A stretch of 64,000 nucleotides of DNA from Chryseobacterium lactis. Its GTDB lineage: Bacteria > Bacteroidota > Bacteroidia > Flavobacteriales > Weeksellaceae. Positions 63,019 through 64,000 of the stretch are shown piece by piece (position 1 is the first letter of the stretch; every line of letters starts with the position of its first letter). The DNA is taken from positions 4,836,001-4,900,000 of the forward strand of contig NZ_CP033924.1 in the NCBI RefSeq assembly GCF_003815875.1, read 5' to 3'. A program made the translations under genes and the position numbers. A model generated the notes under the pieces. That model was not told the DNA's origin. It searched no databases and worked only from the letters and a program-made list of their open reading frames with translations.

Positions 63019-64000
63019 ATGAGAAAAAAACAATGCAAACTTGGTGTATTGGCCCTGCTGTTCATTGCAGAATATGGTTTTGCCCAAACTAAAGACAGCC
63101 TCACCCGGGAGAATACCATTCAGGAAGTGGTCGTAGTAGCTTTCGGGAAGCAAAAGAAAGAGGAAATTACAGGATCGGTACAGTCGTTAAAGGCTAAAGA
63201 TTTATCAAACCTTCAAAATGGAAATATTCTCCAGGGAATCGGAGGTAAAGTAGCAGGGGTACAGGTGGTATCTTCCGGTCAGCCCGGCTCCCAACCTACC
63301 ATAAGAATGAGAGGAATAGGCTCCATCAATGCGTCAAGTGATCCATTAATTGTACTGGACGGAATCCCTTACAGCGGAAATTTAAACAGCATAGCAGCCT
63401 CAGATATTGAAAGTATTTCCTTTCTTGAAGACGCTTCATCCAATGCTCTATATGGTTCCAGAGGAGCTAATGGAGTGATTATTGTAAATACCAAAAGAGG
63501 TAAGAATAAAGGATTGAGTATAGATGTTGATGTAAAAACCGGCGTTAATTTCAGGTCTATCCAGGATTATCCGGTATATACTTCGCCACAGGATTATTAT
63601 ACTGCTTTTTACAACAGGGCAAGAATCGGAGAAGTGGCCAGATTAAAGCAACCAGGTGCAGTTCCTTCCGGATCTACTCCACACGATGTTGGTCTTGCCG
63701 CACTGACCAAACTTGGCTATAATGCCTATAATGTACCTTTTGCCCAGCTGATCAGACAGGATGGCTCCTTTAATCCTGAAGCCCAATTATTATATCAGGA
63801 CAACTGGAAAAAGCTGCTTTTCAAACCTGCATTGAGAAGAGAAGCTACCGTAGGAATAAATGCCAATGGTGATCAGGTAAAGTCTTATACTTCATTGAAT
63901 TATCTGGACGACAAGGGTTATCTTATCTCATCAGGATTTGAAAGATTTGGAATACGATCCAATGTAGACTACTCTATTACATCCAGATTAAAGTTAACCA
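63019..64000 (+). CDS. SusC/RagA-family TonB-dependent receptor, 5' part
   Basis: 327 codons to the window edge. A signal peptide (ending EYGFAQ) leads directly into the plug region, without the usual carboxypeptidase-regulatory-like N-domain. Plug landmarks are IQEVVVVAFGKQKKEEITGSV, GKVAGVQVVSSGQPGSQPTIRMRG, DPLIVLDGIPYSG and SFLEDASSNALYGSRGANGVIIVNTKRG. The barrel begins near residue 170. These receptors import glycans or peptides with a SusD-type lipoprotein, which should lie beyond the window. Confidence 0.9.
   Translation, partial: MRKKQCKLGVLALLFIAEYGFAQTKDSLTRENTIQEVVVVAFGKQKKEEITGSVQSLKAKDLSNLQNGNILQGIGGKVAGVQVVSSGQPGSQPTIRMRGIGSINASSDPLIVLDGIPYSGNLNSIAASDIESISFLEDASSNALYGSRGANGVIIVNTKRGKNKGLSIDVDVKTGVNFRSIQDYPVYTSPQDYYTAFYNRARIGEVARLKQPGAVPSGSTPHDVGLAALTKLGYNAYNVPFAQLIRQDGSFNPEAQLLYQDNWKKLLFKPALRREATVGINANGDQVKSYTSLNYLDDKGYLISSGFERFGIRSNVDYSITSRLKLT

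Overview
The window reads as chromosomal DNA of a Bacteroidota bacterium of class Flavobacteriia, most like Chryseobacterium or a close Weeksellaceae relative. The reasons are low GC, promoters of the TAnnTTTG type, secreted proteins ending in type A type IX secretion (T9SS) sorting domains, a SusC-type receptor, a Bacteroidota-style VgrG/PAAR-like cargo island, and many lipoproteins with short lipoboxes. This assignment is an inference from gene content; no rRNA or tRNA was found to confirm it.

Layout. 1-3.2 kb: membrane and secreted/lipoprotein genes without recognisable function. 3.4-5.3 kb: a serine hydrolase of the beta-lactamase fold with a TPR tail. 5.6-11.7 kb (minus strand): a compact ergothioneine locus, egtD-egtB-egtV-egtU plus a MalY-type PLP C-S lyase, joining synthesis to a fused-permease ABC importer. 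11.9-18.8 kb: two more serine hydrolases, an MG2/TonB-plug envelope protein and small envelope proteins. 19.2-29.2 kb (plus strand): a type VI secretion cargo island with VgrG, a PAAR-like protein with a C-terminal extension, a lysozyme-like effector, a LAS-type peptidoglycan peptidase effector, and a candidate immunity protein after each. 29.4-34.2 kb: a glycosyltransferase, a T9SS-sorted protein, a collagen-like protein and two GNAT acetyltransferases. 34.3-36.3 kb: an ECF sigma factor with a membrane partner, and a class D beta-lactamase-like protein. 36.7-43.0 kb: a repeat protein and a large T9SS-exported protein made of three seven-bladed RCC1 propellers, paired with a beta-helix protein. 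43.7-47.9 kb: two serine hydrolases and a membrane-bound AraC regulator. 48.1-50.6 kb: a surface protein, a LuxR-type response regulator and the wreck of its likely sensor. 50.8-54.6 kb: MaoC hydratase, cold-shock protein, a deleted DEAD-box helicase, a DUF892 protein and a Crp/Fnr regulator. 54.9-58.4 kb: an NTF2-like protein and a TetR-MFS-hydrolase operon with matching operators. 58.4-62.2 kb: a secreted adenosine deaminase-like protein, an AraC regulator and an NmrA-like reductase. 63.0-64.0 kb: the start of a SusC/RagA receptor.

The clearest multi-gene systems are the ergothioneine operon and the T6SS cargo island. The operon is predicted to trimethylate histidine, add sulfur oxidatively, cleave the C-S bond and import ergothioneine from outside. 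The island is predicted to deliver two or three cell-wall or membrane toxins, with immunity lipoproteins or membrane proteins made in the same operon. A second theme is gene decay. Several gaps hold short coding remnants (an alcohol dehydrogenase tail, the end of a DEAD-box helicase, a frameshifted sensor, signal-peptide and membrane-helix fragments), so this part of the genome appears to be losing accessory genes.
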